DNA from: Sorangiineae bacterium NIC37A_2
Lineage (GTDB): Bacteria; Myxococcota_A; Polyangia; Polyangiales; Polyangiaceae
Length of the DNA: 64,000 bases
Direction: 5' to 3'
Assembly: GCA_002085155.1 (NCBI GenBank)
Contig: NASX01000001.1
Location: 123,642 to 187,641, forward strand
Part shown: positions 50,349-59,420 of the stretch, piece by piece
How the letters are laid out: every line of letters begins with the position of its first letter
Position numbering within the stretch: position 1 is the stretch's first letter
The notes under the pieces: model-generated
What the model was told of the DNA's origin: nothing
Seen by the model: the letters and a program-made list of their open reading frames with translations, nothing else
Databases searched by the model: none
Position numbers and translations under genes: made by a program

Positions 50349-51968
50349 ATGATCGTCTCTCCTTCCCCCTCTCCCTGCGCGCTCTCTCGGACCGACGCCA
50401 GCTGCCGCAGCTACGCGGACTTCGTCGCCATGGTCCAGCGCGTTCAGAGCGCCGTCTCACAGATCGCGCGCCCAGGTGATCGGCTCCTCCTCACCACCCG
50501 TGACAGATACCACGTCGCCGCTGTCCTCCTCGCGATGCCCGCCCTCGGCACCTGCCTCAGGATTCAAAGCAAAGACCCGTCCCTGCCGACTTCGACTCTA
50601 CGCCTCCTCAAAGATGGGACGGCGAGCGGAGAAGACCTCGACGTCCGAGCCTTCGACGAGCAGGCAATAGAGAGCTCGGGTCCGCTCGATTGCCCTGTCG
50701 AGAGTGACGAACCGTTCCTCGAGCTCACCACGTCCGGCAGCGATGGGTCGCCCCGGGTCATCGAGAAGACCCCTCGCCAGCTGTTCAGCGAGGCCATGAT
50801 GCATCGGGAGCTGCTCGGAGTTCGAAGCGACGCGCGAATTTTGAGCACCGCGTCTCCCGAACACATCTACGGCCTCCTCTTCACCGTCCTGCTCCCGCTC
50901 GTTTCCGGCGCCAGTCTCAGCCGAGAGACCCCGCACCACGCCGCCTCCATCCTCGGCAGTCTCTCGTCCCTCGCAGCCACTCATCTCATCACTTTGCCGG
51001 TTCACCTCAAGGCACTCCAAAGTGAACTAATGAGCCGCTCTGACCTGAAGCTCCCGAAGAGCCTCCGAACCGTCATCTCCTCCGGCGCCGAGCTGCCCCC
51101 TGCCCTCGCCACCGCCTTCGCCGAGAGAGGACTCCGCGTGGTCGATGTCCTCGGTTCGACAGAGACCGGCGGGATCGCTTCACGGGAGCCGGCTACGAGC
51201 GAGCTCTATGAGCCTCTGCCATGCGTCCGCGTCGATGTCGGACTCGAAAACGCACTCCTGCTCGACTCTCCATTTCTCCCCACGGGGACGGGCCGCTACG
51301 AATGTGCGGATCGCGTTCAGCTCGAAAATGGCAAAATCCGATATCTAGGCCGCCGGGATCGGATCGTGAAGGTCGGGGGGACACGGGTCTCTTTGGCTGA
51401 GCTCGTCAGGATCGCGCGGGGCTTGGCCCAAGTCGACGACGCATTTGCCTTTGCGAAAGACGATCCCGGAGACCTTCGCGGGACCGCCATCTATCTGGTC
51501 ATTGTGAGCCAGGCCCGCGAGCGCGCCGAGCTCTGGCAGGAACTTCGCCGGGCGCTCCCAGACGCACTCTTGCCCCGGCATCTGTGCGTCGTTCGACAGG
51601 CGCCGACGGACGACCGAGGCAAAGTCACCATGAGCTGCCTCGAAGCGCTCTTTGCGACATCCGAGAAGAAGAACGAGCAGCGCGTGGAGCTGCGCGGCCT
51701 CCGTGCCCCCGTCTGCGAAGGCCATTTCGAGGGCGAACCCATCGTTCCCGGAGCCGTCGTCATCGAAGACCTGGTCCTTTCGAGCATTGCTCGCTCTTTT
51801 AGCGACCTCAGGACGCCGAAGCGCCTGCTCCGCGTCCGTTTTCCTGAGGCGATCGCTCATGGCGCCCTGGTCAACGTCTCGCTCTGTCGCCGCGACAATA
51901 AGGTGGACTTCGAGGTTTATGTAGGCGCATCGCCTCGAGCCACAGGAACTGTAGAGTACCCGTCATGA
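50349..51968 (+). CDS. AMP-dependent ligase fused to a hotdog dehydratase-like domain
   Basis: 539 residues. The N-terminal ligase has FLELTTSGSDGSPRVIEKTP (the phosphate loop), HIYGLLFTVLLPLVSG, LGSTETGGIA and YLGRRDRIVKVGG, the order seen in ANL adenylating enzymes. The C-terminal ~90 residues (CEGHFEGEPIVPGAVVIEDL) are a FabA/FabZ/ApeI-like hotdog domain with the family's H-x-x-G-x-P-x-V-P-G motif. Such fusions occur in aryl-polyene clusters. The stop overlaps the ammonia-lyase start. The substrate is probably a hydroxycinnamate or fatty acid, but unproven. Confidence 0.82.
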   Translation: MIVSPSPSPCALSRTDASCRSYADFVAMVQRVQSAVSQIARPGDRLLLTTRDRYHVAAVLLAMPALGTCLRIQSKDPSLPTSTLRLLKDGTASGEDLDVRAFDEQAIESSGPLDCPVESDEPFLELTTSGSDGSPRVIEKTPRQLFSEAMMHRELLGVRSDARILSTASPEHIYGLLFTVLLPLVSGASLSRETPHHAASILGSLSSLAATHLITLPVHLKALQSELMSRSDLKLPKSLRTVISSGAELPPALATAFAERGLRVVDVLGSTETGGIASREPATSELYEPLPCVRVDVGLENALLLDSPFLPTGTGRYECADRVQLENGKIRYLGRRDRIVKVGGTRVSLAELVRIARGLAQVDDAFAFAKDDPGDLRGTAIYLVIVSQARERAELWQELRRALPDALLPRHLCVVRQAPTDDRGKVTMSCLEALFATSEKKNEQRVELRGLRAPVCEGHFEGEPIVPGAVVIEDLVLSSIARSFSDLRTPKRLLRVRFPEAIAHGALVNVSLCRRDNKVDFEVYVGASPRATGTVEYPS

Positions 51969-53500
51969 CTCCGGATCACTCGCGCCAGCTCGAACTCGAC
52001 GGGAAGGACATCTCCCTCGAGGATGTGGGTCGCGTCGCCGAGCGGAAGCTCAGCACCAAAGTCTCAACCGATGGAGCTTTCCTCGAACGGCTCGCCGAGA
52101 GCCGCCGAGTGCTCGAAGAGGCTCTCGCGCGGGGCGAGGTCGTCTACGGGGTCGCTACTGGATTCGGAGACTCTTGCGAAACGTCGACGCGTGATGCGCT
52201 CGACCACGACCTCGCGCGCAACCTGTTCCGTTACCATCACGCGGGCGTCGGAGAGCTGCTCCCCCGCGCCGAAACGCGCGCTGTCCTTTTCGCACGAGCC
52301 GTGTCGCTCGCGCGAGGTTACTCGGCCGTGCGCACCGAGCTCCTAGAGCGTCTTTGCGCTCTCTTGAACGAGGACATGCTCCCAGCGATTCCCTCGCTCG
52401 GCTCCGTTGGCGCGAGCGGCGATCTGACCCCACTCGCCTATGTTGCCGCGGCCCTCAGCGGCGAAGGAGAACTCTACTCCCAGCGGGGACCTTTGCCTGC
52501 GGAAACTTTTTGGGCGCGCCTCGGCCCTGGACGCCTCCTTCTGACGCCCAGAGAGAGCCTCGCCGTCATGAACGGGACGAGCGTGATGGCGGCGCTCGCC
52601 GCGCTCGCCGTCTTGCGCGCAGAGCGGCTCGTCCGACTCGCGAGCGCTCTCACCGCCTTCGCTTGGGAGGCGCTCGAGGGCGCCCCCGGCGCGTTCACAG
52701 AGGTCATCACGGAAGCCAAGCCCCATGTGGGCTCGAAGCGCGTGGCCGAATGGATTCGCGCTGACCTCGAGGGCACAAGAGTGCAGCGTCCGGCGGACGC
52801 CCGCATCCAAGATCGGTATTCGATCCGCTGCGCCCCTCAGGTGCTCGGGGCCAGTCTCGACGTCGCGACCGACGCTCGTCGTTACGTGGAGATCGAGCTC
52901 AACTCCGCAAGCGACAACCCGATCATCGATCCGGTCACAAAGACCATCGCCCATGGCGGGAACTTCTACGGAGGACACATCTGCCACGCGATGGACAGCG
53001 TGAAGGTGCAGCTCGCGAACGTCGCCGATCTGTTAGATCGGCAGCTCCTGCTCCTCTGCAACCCCATGACGAGCCGCAAGCTCCCCGCCAATCTGAGCGG
53101 CGCAGAAGGGCCCGGTGCGTCGGCGCACCACGGCTTCAAAGCGCTGCAAATCACCACTTCGGCGCTCGCGGCCGAGGCAGCAAAACAGTCGATTCCGATG
53201 AGCATTTTCAGTCGCAGCACTGAAAATCACAATCAGGACAAGGTGAGCATGGGCACCATCGCGGCCCGCGACGCGCTCCGGATCCTCGACCTCACAGAGA
53301 ACCTCGCGCTCATCCACGCGCTCGCCTTGGCTCAAGCCGCCGACCTCAGAGGCCCCGAGCGCTTCAGCGCGAGTGCAGAGCGCATCCGGTCAGAGATCCG
53401 CGCCATCTCCCCTAAGCTCGTCCACGACCGCCCCCTCGACCAAGACATCGCCGCGCTGCTCGCCTCTTACCGAAAGCGCGAGCTCTTCTCGCACCTCTGA
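51965..53500 (+). CDS. MIO-dependent aromatic amino acid ammonia-lyase (HAL/PAL/TAL family)
   Basis: 511 residues. The MIO triad A150-S151-G152 is in VGASGDLTPLAY, preceded by YGVATGFGD and followed by LMNGTS-type and NSASDNPI motifs. The substrate-selectivity position reads Y90-H91 (FRYHHAGVG). By hand alignment this is neither the S-H of histidine lyase nor the H-L of tyrosine lyase, so the substrate is uncertain. The start overlaps the ligase stop by ATGA. No hut genes are nearby, which argues against simple histidine catabolism. A 4-coumarate or cinnamate starter is possible. Confidence 0.85.
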   Translation: MTPDHSRQLELDGKDISLEDVGRVAERKLSTKVSTDGAFLERLAESRRVLEEALARGEVVYGVATGFGDSCETSTRDALDHDLARNLFRYHHAGVGELLPRAETRAVLFARAVSLARGYSAVRTELLERLCALLNEDMLPAIPSLGSVGASGDLTPLAYVAAALSGEGELYSQRGPLPAETFWARLGPGRLLLTPRESLAVMNGTSVMAALAALAVLRAERLVRLASALTAFAWEALEGAPGAFTEVITEAKPHVGSKRVAEWIRADLEGTRVQRPADARIQDRYSIRCAPQVLGASLDVATDARRYVEIELNSASDNPIIDPVTKTIAHGGNFYGGHICHAMDSVKVQLANVADLLDRQLLLLCNPMTSRKLPANLSGAEGPGASAHHGFKALQITTSALAAEAAKQSIPMSIFSRSTENHNQDKVSMGTIAARDALRILDLTENLALIHALALAQAADLRGPERFSASAERIRSEIRAISPKLVHDRPLDQDIAALLASYRKRELFSHL

Positions 53501-53511
53501 TCCCCTTCGTC

Positions 53512-53976
53512 TCAGCCCGTGATCGGGGCGCCCTGTCCCTCACGGGCTCCGGCCCCCTCCTCGCTCGAACCGGTCCTCTGGCGCGTCAAGAACTCGGCTT
53601 CGACGTAGACCTCTCCTTCTTCGCTCATCAATCTCCCTGAGAAGGAAGCACTAGGCCCGGAGGTCGCGATCTGCTCGACGCTGGCCACGAGAGACTCGCC
53701 GGGGGGAAGGTGAGTGACCTTGAGCTCCACGAACCGGGCACTCACGAGGTATCCGCCGAGCGGGCGTGTTCCGCCGCCGTAGCCGAGGAATGCAGCCGCC
53801 GCCTGAGCCAAGACCTCAAGACCCATGGCCGCCGGCACCCCTCCCTCCCGCGCGAGGCTTGTGGCCCCGAGCGGGACGGTCGAGCAACGAATCGAGCTCA
53901 GGTCCGCGGAAAGGACCGCCCGGAGCACTATGGCGGGGCCACGGTGTGGGAGGATTTCGGCCACGTCAGGGAACAC
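53512..53976 (-). CDS. ApeP-like 3-hydroxyacyl-ACP dehydratase (hotdog)
   Basis: 154 residues. It begins near EILPHRGPAIVLRAV, the PHRxPM-type active-site start of the ApeP family. GLEVLAQAAAAFLGYGG follows, then GGYLVSARFVELKV, a single hotdog. ApeP proteins act in aryl-polyene chain dehydration. It faces the ammonia-lyase gene convergently, so it is not on the same transcript. The C-terminal 25 residues are low complexity. Confidence 0.75.
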   Translation of the reverse strand: MFPDVAEILPHRGPAIVLRAVLSADLSSIRCSTVPLGATSLAREGGVPAAMGLEVLAQAAAAFLGYGGGTRPLGGYLVSARFVELKVTHLPPGESLVASVEQIATSGPSASFSGRLMSEEGEVYVEAEFLTRQRTGSSEEGAGAREGQGAPITG

Positions 53977-54068
53977 CGGCGGATTCTTGGCCGAGATTTG
54001 CGCTCCGCGCCACCCGACTGGCCCTTTCTCGCCTCGGTTGCTACCTCCGACTTGGAGTTTGAGACCCA

Positions 54069-54713
54069 GTGACCCAGATCGTCGACATCTTCCTTCACCT
54101 CGACCAGCACCTTGGCGAACTCTCGCAGTCGCTCGGACCGTGGATGTACATCGTGCTGTTCGCGATCATCTTCTGTGAGACGGGCCTCGTCATCACGCCG
54201 TTCTTACCAGGGGACTCGCTCCTGTTCGCGGTCGGGGCGCTCTGCGCGCTCGAGAGCTCGGGACTGAACCTTGGGTTGATGATGGGCCTCCTCGTGATCG
54301 CAGCGATTCTCGGGGACGCCGCGAACTATGGGATCGGGAGGTACCTGGGTCCGGCGGTGTTCACGAGCGAGCGCTCTTTCCTATTGAACAAGAACCACCT
54401 TTTGCACACGCAGCGCTTCTACGAGAAGCACGGTGGTAAGACGATCGTTCTTGCCCGCTTCATCCCCATCGTTCGTACCTTCGCTCCCTTCGTCGCTGGC
54501 ATCGGACGCATGAGCTACCGCCGCTTCGGAGTCTTCAACGTGGCAGGTGCGCTCGCTTGGGTCATCGGCTTTTTGTCTCTCGGCTACGCCTTCGGGAACA
54601 TGCCCATCGTCAAGAAGCAGTTCCACTACGTGATCCTCGCGATCATCATTCTCTCGGTATTGCCCGCGGTGATCGAGTTCATCCGCGCCAGGCGCAGCCC
54701 CCACGCGGCCTAA
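54069..54713 (+). CDS. DedA family membrane protein
   Basis: 214 residues from GTG. Family motifs: FCETGLVITPFLPGDSLLFAVGAL, GDAANYGIGRYLG, FYEKHGGKTIVLARFIPIVRTFAPFVAG (read in parts) and the C-terminal span. DedA proteins are inner-membrane lipid-flipping or proton-linked transporters involved in undecaprenyl-phosphate recycling and membrane homeostasis. Followed at once by a repeat array. Confidence 0.92.
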   Translation: MTQIVDIFLHLDQHLGELSQSLGPWMYIVLFAIIFCETGLVITPFLPGDSLLFAVGALCALESSGLNLGLMMGLLVIAAILGDAANYGIGRYLGPAVFTSERSFLLNKNHLLHTQRFYEKHGGKTIVLARFIPIVRTFAPFVAGIGRMSYRRFGVFNVAGALAWVIGFLSLGYAFGNMPIVKKQFHYVILAIIILSVLPAVIEFIRARRSPHAA

Positions 54714-54784
54714 GACTGAGCGGCCGCCTGAGACTGAGCGGCCGCCTAAGACTGAGTGGCCGCCTGAGACTGAGCGGCCGCCTG
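54713..54784 (+). repeat. Four tandem 18-bp repeats containing GCGGCCGC
   Basis: Copies begin at 54713, 54731, 54749 and 54767, each close to AGACTGAGCGGCCGCCTG. Copy 3 has T for C in the palindrome core (GTGGCCGC) and copy 2 ends in A rather than G. They start on the last A of the DedA stop codon. A second run of short imperfect repeats (GCCGCCCGAGGTCGAGC twice; GCGAGCTCCTC-type units) follows to about 54880. Confidence 0.9.
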
Positions 54785-54911
54785 AGCGGCGCCGCCCGAG
54801 GTCGAGCGCCGCCCGAGGTCGAGCCCAGGCGCCCTCGGGAGCCTCGGGAGCCTCGCGAGCTCCTCGCGAGCTCCTCGGGCCTGCCCCAAGGAGCTGCTCC
54901 GTCGAGGGTCC

Positions 54912-55466
54912 TCAGTTGATGCGCTTACCGCGGAAGAAAACGGCCCGCTCTTTTCGCGGCGGGCCCGCCCGCCCCATCGATTCCGGCGCGCCCGCACCAC
55001 TCGACTTCGGCTGCTCGGCGAAGATGTTCTCTGCGAGCGGGAGCGGCGCCGACGAGATCAGAGTCTGATTCAGGTCGATCGCCGGGGGAGGTGGTGTCAC
55101 CTCCACGGGGCCCGTAGCGAGGTCGTCCGCCGTGATGCGGCGGCGCGCCAAATTGACCGCGGTCCGCAGCGCCGAGTCGTTCACATTGGCCGCTGCCATC
55201 ACGGCCAGGATTCCGCCCGCCGTAGGGGCGAGGGAGAGCTTACTGCTCGCAAAGCGCAGGTTGCACGCGGAGACATCACCTTCGGAGAGCGCGAGGGCAT
55301 CCCGCAAGCGAGCGAGACGAGGGCCCACCTTTCGCGCCCCTTCGAGCAGCTCATCCGGTAAGTCGGCGAACACAAGCTCGCCGTCCCCGTCGAGGAGAAA
55401 ACTTCCGATCGTGCCGTCAACGTCTTTGAGGGCGTCGAGGGTTCTTGCAAGTGACTTGGATTGCAT
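54912..55466 (-). CDS. Roadblock/LC7-domain protein
   Basis: 184 residues. The first ~100 residues look like a roadblock/LC7 fold (LARTLDALKDVDGTIGSFLLDGDGELVFADL; LARLRDALALSEGDVS; APTAGGILAVMAAANVNDSALRTAV, read in parts), the MglB-like class that regulates small Ras-like GTPases. A Pro/Ser/Ala tail follows. No MglA-type GTPase lies in the window. It is 15 bp downstream of the DUF4388/roadblock gene on the same strand. Confidence 0.75.
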   Translation of the reverse strand: MQSKSLARTLDALKDVDGTIGSFLLDGDGELVFADLPDELLEGARKVGPRLARLRDALALSEGDVSACNLRFASSKLSLAPTAGGILAVMAAANVNDSALRTAVNLARRRITADDLATGPVEVTPPPPAIDLNQTLISSAPLPLAENIFAEQPKSSGAGAPESMGRAGPPRKERAVFFRGKRIN

Positions 55467-55481
55467 CTCGCTTCTCCTCTC

Positions 55482-56330
55482 TCAAAACCCTGCGCGCTTC
55501 TTGTAGCCGTCAATGTTGCTCGCGCTGTCCGCTTCGAGCGCGACCACGGTGTCGCCATCGGGAAAAACGAGCATGGTGCGGTCGGGCGCCTTGCATTCAA
55601 GCCCCACGAATTCATCGAGGCCCAGGCCCTGTCCAATGAGCCGAGCCAGGCGCGCGGCGTAGGCTGCGACGTCCGAGAGATCTCCCACGTCACCCAAGGT
55701 ACTGACTGTCTGCCCTTCTTCGTCGATGCGCACTGCCCGCAGGAGGCCATAGCGACCTGCGTCGTTCTCAGATGCTCCCAAGCCATCCTCCATTCGCTTC
55801 GCCTCGACCTTTTGCTCACTGGGCGCCCTCGAGGGTCGAGGAGGAGCAGCGCTCCGCATGCCCGGCGAGCGCGTCGAATCTTTGACGAGGTGCTTCGAGG
55901 CGATGGTCTCGCCTGAGTCGGGCACATTTTCGCGGCGAGACTCATCGCTGCGACGCATCGCTTCGATCAAGAGCATCTGCCAGCCCGTGTGAATCGTCGG
56001 TCGCAGAGGCCACGGCCGCTCCACGCTCACAAACGTCCCATCTTTCCAGGACATCATCTCAAACACAGCTTCCTCGCCATAGGCGCGACCCGAGGAGGCG
56101 TGCACGACGTTGCCTTGATCAAAGAACAGGTAGCCGACCTTTACGCCGGACGAGACACAGATGACGTGCCGCGCGCCGCGCAAACACTCCATCTGAATCA
56201 GATCTCCGAGTGACGCGCCCTGTAGTCGGGCAACGAATCCTCGGGATGGACTTTCATCACTACTTTCAATTCGCGGTGCCGGGGGCGTCATTTGGGGAGC
56301 AATCCAATCATCCTCATTCCCTGTTCCCAT
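55482..56330 (-). CDS. DUF4388 protein with C-terminal roadblock-like segment
   Basis: 282 residues from ATG 56330 (MGTGNEDDW). The DUF4388 region (about 30-125) has FVARLQGASLGDLIQMECLRGARHVICVS, YLFFDQGNVVHASSGRAYGEEAVFEMMSW (read in parts) and IHTGWQMLLIEAMRRSDESR. The C-terminal ~100 residues (VSTLGDVGDLSDVAAYAARLARLIGQGLGLDEFVGLEC, in parts) look like a second, roadblock-like module. Such proteins are linked to GTPase control and gliding or pilus motility. The longer upstream frame (to 56408) lies in the amtB divergent region and is not used. Confidence 0.7.
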   Translation of the reverse strand: MGTGNEDDWIAPQMTPPAPRIESSDESPSRGFVARLQGASLGDLIQMECLRGARHVICVSSGVKVGYLFFDQGNVVHASSGRAYGEEAVFEMMSWKDGTFVSVERPWPLRPTIHTGWQMLLIEAMRRSDESRRENVPDSGETIASKHLVKDSTRSPGMRSAAPPRPSRAPSEQKVEAKRMEDGLGASENDAGRYGLLRAVRIDEEGQTVSTLGDVGDLSDVAAYAARLARLIGQGLGLDEFVGLECKAPDRTMLVFPDGDTVVALEADSASNIDGYKKRAGF

Positions 56331-56489
56331 CGTAGGATCCACTCGGCCGAAGATCGATAAAATTAGGGTTTCGAATAGCACAGAGGCACGACATGGAGGT
56401 GTTACCAAGCCGAAACAAACCTCGCGCGAACCTAGACAGGTCGTGGGTTCAATAACTTACATTGTGATACTTTGCGGAGGGCATGCCTC

Positions 56490-57917
56490 ATGAGGCGCTC
56501 TCGAACTTTGGTCGCTGTCTGCGTCGCTTTGGCCTGCTTTGCCGTCGCAGGTCAGGTCCTCAGCGCCGAAGGCACACAGCCGCAGCTTTCCTGGGAGGAG
56601 TACCGAGATCACCTCGGGCTCCGGTCCATTGCCGACGTTGAGGCGAGTCCTGTGGGGAAAGAGGGGGGGTTCGCGGTCGACGCGGCCTGGACCCTGTTCG
56701 CCGCCATCTTGGTCTTCTGGATGCAGGCAGGCTTCGCGCTGCTCGAGACCGGGTTCACTCGCGCGAAAAACGCCGTGAATATCCTGATGAAGAACCTCGT
56801 CGACTTCAGCGTTGGCTCTGTCGCCTATTGGCTCGTCGGTTTCGGTCTGATGTTCGGAGCCACCAACGGGTTTTGTGGGCAAACGGGCTTCATGCTCTCC
56901 GGTCACGAGAACGACACCTGGTCCTACACGTTCCTCATCTTCCAGACCGTGTTCGCCGGCACCAGCGCGACGATCGTCTCCGGCGCGCTCGCCGAACGCA
57001 CGAAGTTCAGCGCTTATATCCTCTACAGCCTGCTCATTACCGTCGCGATCTACCCGATCTTCGGGAGCTGGGTGTGGGGCAGCGCAGTCGACGGGAGCGG
57101 TTGGCTCGAAGCGCCTCCGGACGGCGTCTTGGACCGACTCGGTCTGCCCCCTTTCATCGACTTCGCAGGTTCCACAGTCGTCCACTCGGTCGGCGCCTGG
57201 GTCGGACTCGCGGGGGTCCTATTTCTCGGGCCCCGTCTCGGAAAATACGGCGAAAACAGCAAGCCGCTCCGGGGCCACTCAATGAGTCTCGCGACCCTCG
57301 GTGTGTTCATCCTTTGGATGGGCTGGTTCGGCTTCAACTGCGGGAGCACCACGAGTGTCGCGGGGGGCCTCGGTCCTCACGACGGCTCAGGCAAAGCCAT
57401 TGGACTCATCGCGGTCAACACAAACCTCGGCGCGTGCGCTGGCGCCCTGGCGGCGATGATCACGGTCTGGATCCGAACTGGCAAGCCCGAGATCGGAATG
57501 ACTCTGAACGGGGTTCTCGCCGGCCTGGTCTCGATCACCGCTTCCTGCTCGGTGATCAATCCCATCTCAGCCCTTGTGATCGGTGCCATCGGCGGCGTCA
57601 TCGTCGTCTTCGCCGTCGACTTCTTCGAGCGGCTGGAGATCGACGATCCGGTCGGTGCCCTCAGTGTGCACGGTATCTGCGGCGCTTGGGGGACGATCGC
57701 TGCTGCGCTCTTCCACTACGAAGGATTTCGCCCGGCGCAGCTCGCCACCCAGCTGATTGGGGTTATCTCCGCTTTTGTCTGGGCCTTTGCAGGGGGAGCG
57801 CTCATCTTCTGGCTCCTCAAGATCACGATAGGTCTGCGCGTCGACCCGAACGACGAAATCGACGGCCTTGACCTGAGCGAGCATGGCGGTGAAGCATACC
57901 CGCGCGAAGAATTCTGA
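56490..57917 (+). CDS. amtB: Ammonium transporter (Amt/MEP/Rh)
   Basis: 475 residues from ATG 56490, with GGAGG 9 bp upstream; a TTG frame start at 56472 is rejected. A signal peptide is followed by 11 membrane spans. The twin-His pore is visible as FAGSTVVHSVGAWVGLAG and GALSVHGICGAWGT, with FWMQAGFALLETGF and MGWFGFNCGSTTS typical of the family. It conducts NH4+/NH3 across the inner membrane. No GlnK gene adjoins. It diverges from the DUF4388 gene. Confidence 0.93.
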   Translation: MRRSRTLVAVCVALACFAVAGQVLSAEGTQPQLSWEEYRDHLGLRSIADVEASPVGKEGGFAVDAAWTLFAAILVFWMQAGFALLETGFTRAKNAVNILMKNLVDFSVGSVAYWLVGFGLMFGATNGFCGQTGFMLSGHENDTWSYTFLIFQTVFAGTSATIVSGALAERTKFSAYILYSLLITVAIYPIFGSWVWGSAVDGSGWLEAPPDGVLDRLGLPPFIDFAGSTVVHSVGAWVGLAGVLFLGPRLGKYGENSKPLRGHSMSLATLGVFILWMGWFGFNCGSTTSVAGGLGPHDGSGKAIGLIAVNTNLGACAGALAAMITVWIRTGKPEIGMTLNGVLAGLVSITASCSVINPISALVIGAIGGVIVVFAVDFFERLEIDDPVGALSVHGICGAWGTIAAALFHYEGFRPAQLATQLIGVISAFVWAFAGGALIFWLLKITIGLRVDPNDEIDGLDLSEHGGEAYPREEF

Positions 57918-57937
57918 CCGTTCCAACGACCGAGGAC

Positions 57938-57965
57938 GCGGCCTCACGCGAGAGGGCGAGGCCGC
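57938..57965. terminator. Hairpin between convergent amtB and the efflux operon
   Basis: GCGGCCTC (57938-57945) pairs with GAGGCCGC (57958-57965). A T-run follows about 12 bp later on the plus strand, inside the last codons of the outer-membrane factor gene. Bidirectional use is possible. Confidence 0.4.
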
Positions 57966-57974
57966 TCACCGGGT

Positions 57975-59420
57975 TCACTTTTTTTGGACGCGCCAGCCGC
58001 CGCCCAAGGCCTGATACAAGCTCACCATCGTCAGAAGCTGGCGCTTCTTGGTCTCGATGAGCTCGAGCTCCGCGTCGAGGGCGTCCCGCCGCGTCATGAG
58101 CACCTCCATGTAGTCTGCGCGCGCAGATTGAAAGAGCACGTTCGAGATTTCAACGGACTCCGTCAGCTTTTCCACCTGCTTGGCCTCGAGCTCATAGCTC
58201 TTCTTGAGGTTCTCCATGCGCGCGAGCTGGTTCACGACATCGGTGAATGCCTGAAGGACCGTCTTCTCGTATTGATAGACGGCCCGGAGCTGCTCGGCGT
58301 TCGCGGTGCGGTACTCGGCGGCGATCCCAGCCCGATTCAAGAGCGGCGCGCTCAGATTCCCGGCCAAGTTGTAGATCAAAGAATCAGGAGTCGCGACCAA
58401 GTGCTGAGCGTTGAAGGACCGGTAGCCGACCTCTGCGTCGATGCTGAGCGAGGGGTAGAAGTTCGCCTTGGCGGCCTTCACGTCGAGCTTGGCTGCTTCG
58501 AGCTCAAGCTCGGCCTGGCGCACGTCAGGCCGATTCTCGAGCAGATCTGCGGGCAGGCCCGCGCTCAGAGCTTCAGGCAGCGGGCTCTTGAGCCGCACGG
58601 GGTCGCGCGCGACCTTCGTCGGATAGCGGCCAACCAGGAAGTTGATGCGGTTTTCTAGCTGCACCCGCTCCTGTTCGAGCTCATAACGCCGACTCTTGTT
58701 CTTGAGCACTTCGGCCTCGAAGCGCTGCACCGCGAGCTCCGTCACTCGAGCCGCGAGCTTCTCGAGCCGAACGACCTCGAGCGCGTCCATCTGCAGCTCG
58801 ATGTTCTTGTCGAGAACTTCGAGCTCATTGTCGATCGCGATCAGCTCGTAATAGGACCGAGCGATCTCTGCCACGAGCTCCGTGATCAGGAAGTTCCTCC
58901 CTTCGATTTGCGCGAAGTAACGAAGCTGCGCCGCGTCCGCCGCATTCCTGAGCTTCCTCCACACATCGATCTCCCAGGAGCCTGCCAGACCGAACTTGAA
59001 GTCTCCGAGATTTTCTGGGAGTTCGTGCGCCTCGTCGCTCACACCCTGACTCGTGTTCTTCCCGACGCGCTCCACCCCGGCGCCGGCCCGAGCGCTGAGC
59101 TTGGGCAGGTATTCGCCCTTCCTCGCCTGGACCTCAGCGTAAGCGATCACGATCTCCTGAAGGCGGATATTCAGCTCCTGATTGTTCGCGAGGGCCGCTT
59201 CGATGAGCGCGCGGAGCTCTGGTTCGGCGAAGAACTCCTCCCAGCTCTTTTGGCTGATGTTCTCTCCGGAGCGGGCCGCCGCGGCTTCGGACGCCAAGAA
59301 CTGACTCGGGACGTCCTTCTTCGCCTCCCGCGGCGGGTTATCCTTGAGCGAGGGAAGACACCCGCTCAAGACGAGGCTCAGAAGGACACCGCCGAACGCG
59401 ACGTGCCTGTTAGCTCTCAT
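57975..59420 (-). CDS. Outer-membrane efflux factor, OprM/TolC-like lipoprotein
   Basis: 481 residues from ATG 59420. Lipobox LVLSGC, then a TolC/NodT-like duplicated coiled-coil barrel (LRALIEAALANNQELNIRL; GLPADLLENRPDVRQAELEL; NLAGNLSAPLLNRAGIAAEY). It overlaps the RND pump stop by 11 bp and is co-translated. It forms the outer-membrane channel for the efflux system encoded upstream. The start was chosen as the ATG just before the signal; the open frame begins at 59459. Confidence 0.93.
   Translation of the reverse strand: MRANRHVAFGGVLLSLVLSGCLPSLKDNPPREAKKDVPSQFLASEAAAARSGENISQKSWEEFFAEPELRALIEAALANNQELNIRLQEIVIAYAEVQARKGEYLPKLSARAGAGVERVGKNTSQGVSDEAHELPENLGDFKFGLAGSWEIDVWRKLRNAADAAQLRYFAQIEGRNFLITELVAEIARSYYELIAIDNELEVLDKNIELQMDALEVVRLEKLAARVTELAVQRFEAEVLKNKSRRYELEQERVQLENRINFLVGRYPTKVARDPVRLKSPLPEALSAGLPADLLENRPDVRQAELELEAAKLDVKAAKANFYPSLSIDAEVGYRSFNAQHLVATPDSLIYNLAGNLSAPLLNRAGIAAEYRTANAEQLRAVYQYEKTVLQAFTDVVNQLARMENLKKSYELEAKQVEKLTESVEISNVLFQSARADYMEVLMTRRDALDAELELIETKKRQLLTMVSLYQALGGGWRVQKK

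Noticed and set aside
51965-53500. Simple assignment of the ammonia-lyase as histidine-degrading HutH
   Set aside because: No hut genes adjoin, it is coupled to an AMP-ligase, and the selectivity residues differ from histidine lyases.
54713-54784. CRISPR-like reading of the 18-bp tandem repeats
   Set aside because: Copies are directly adjacent with no spacers and no cas genes are present.
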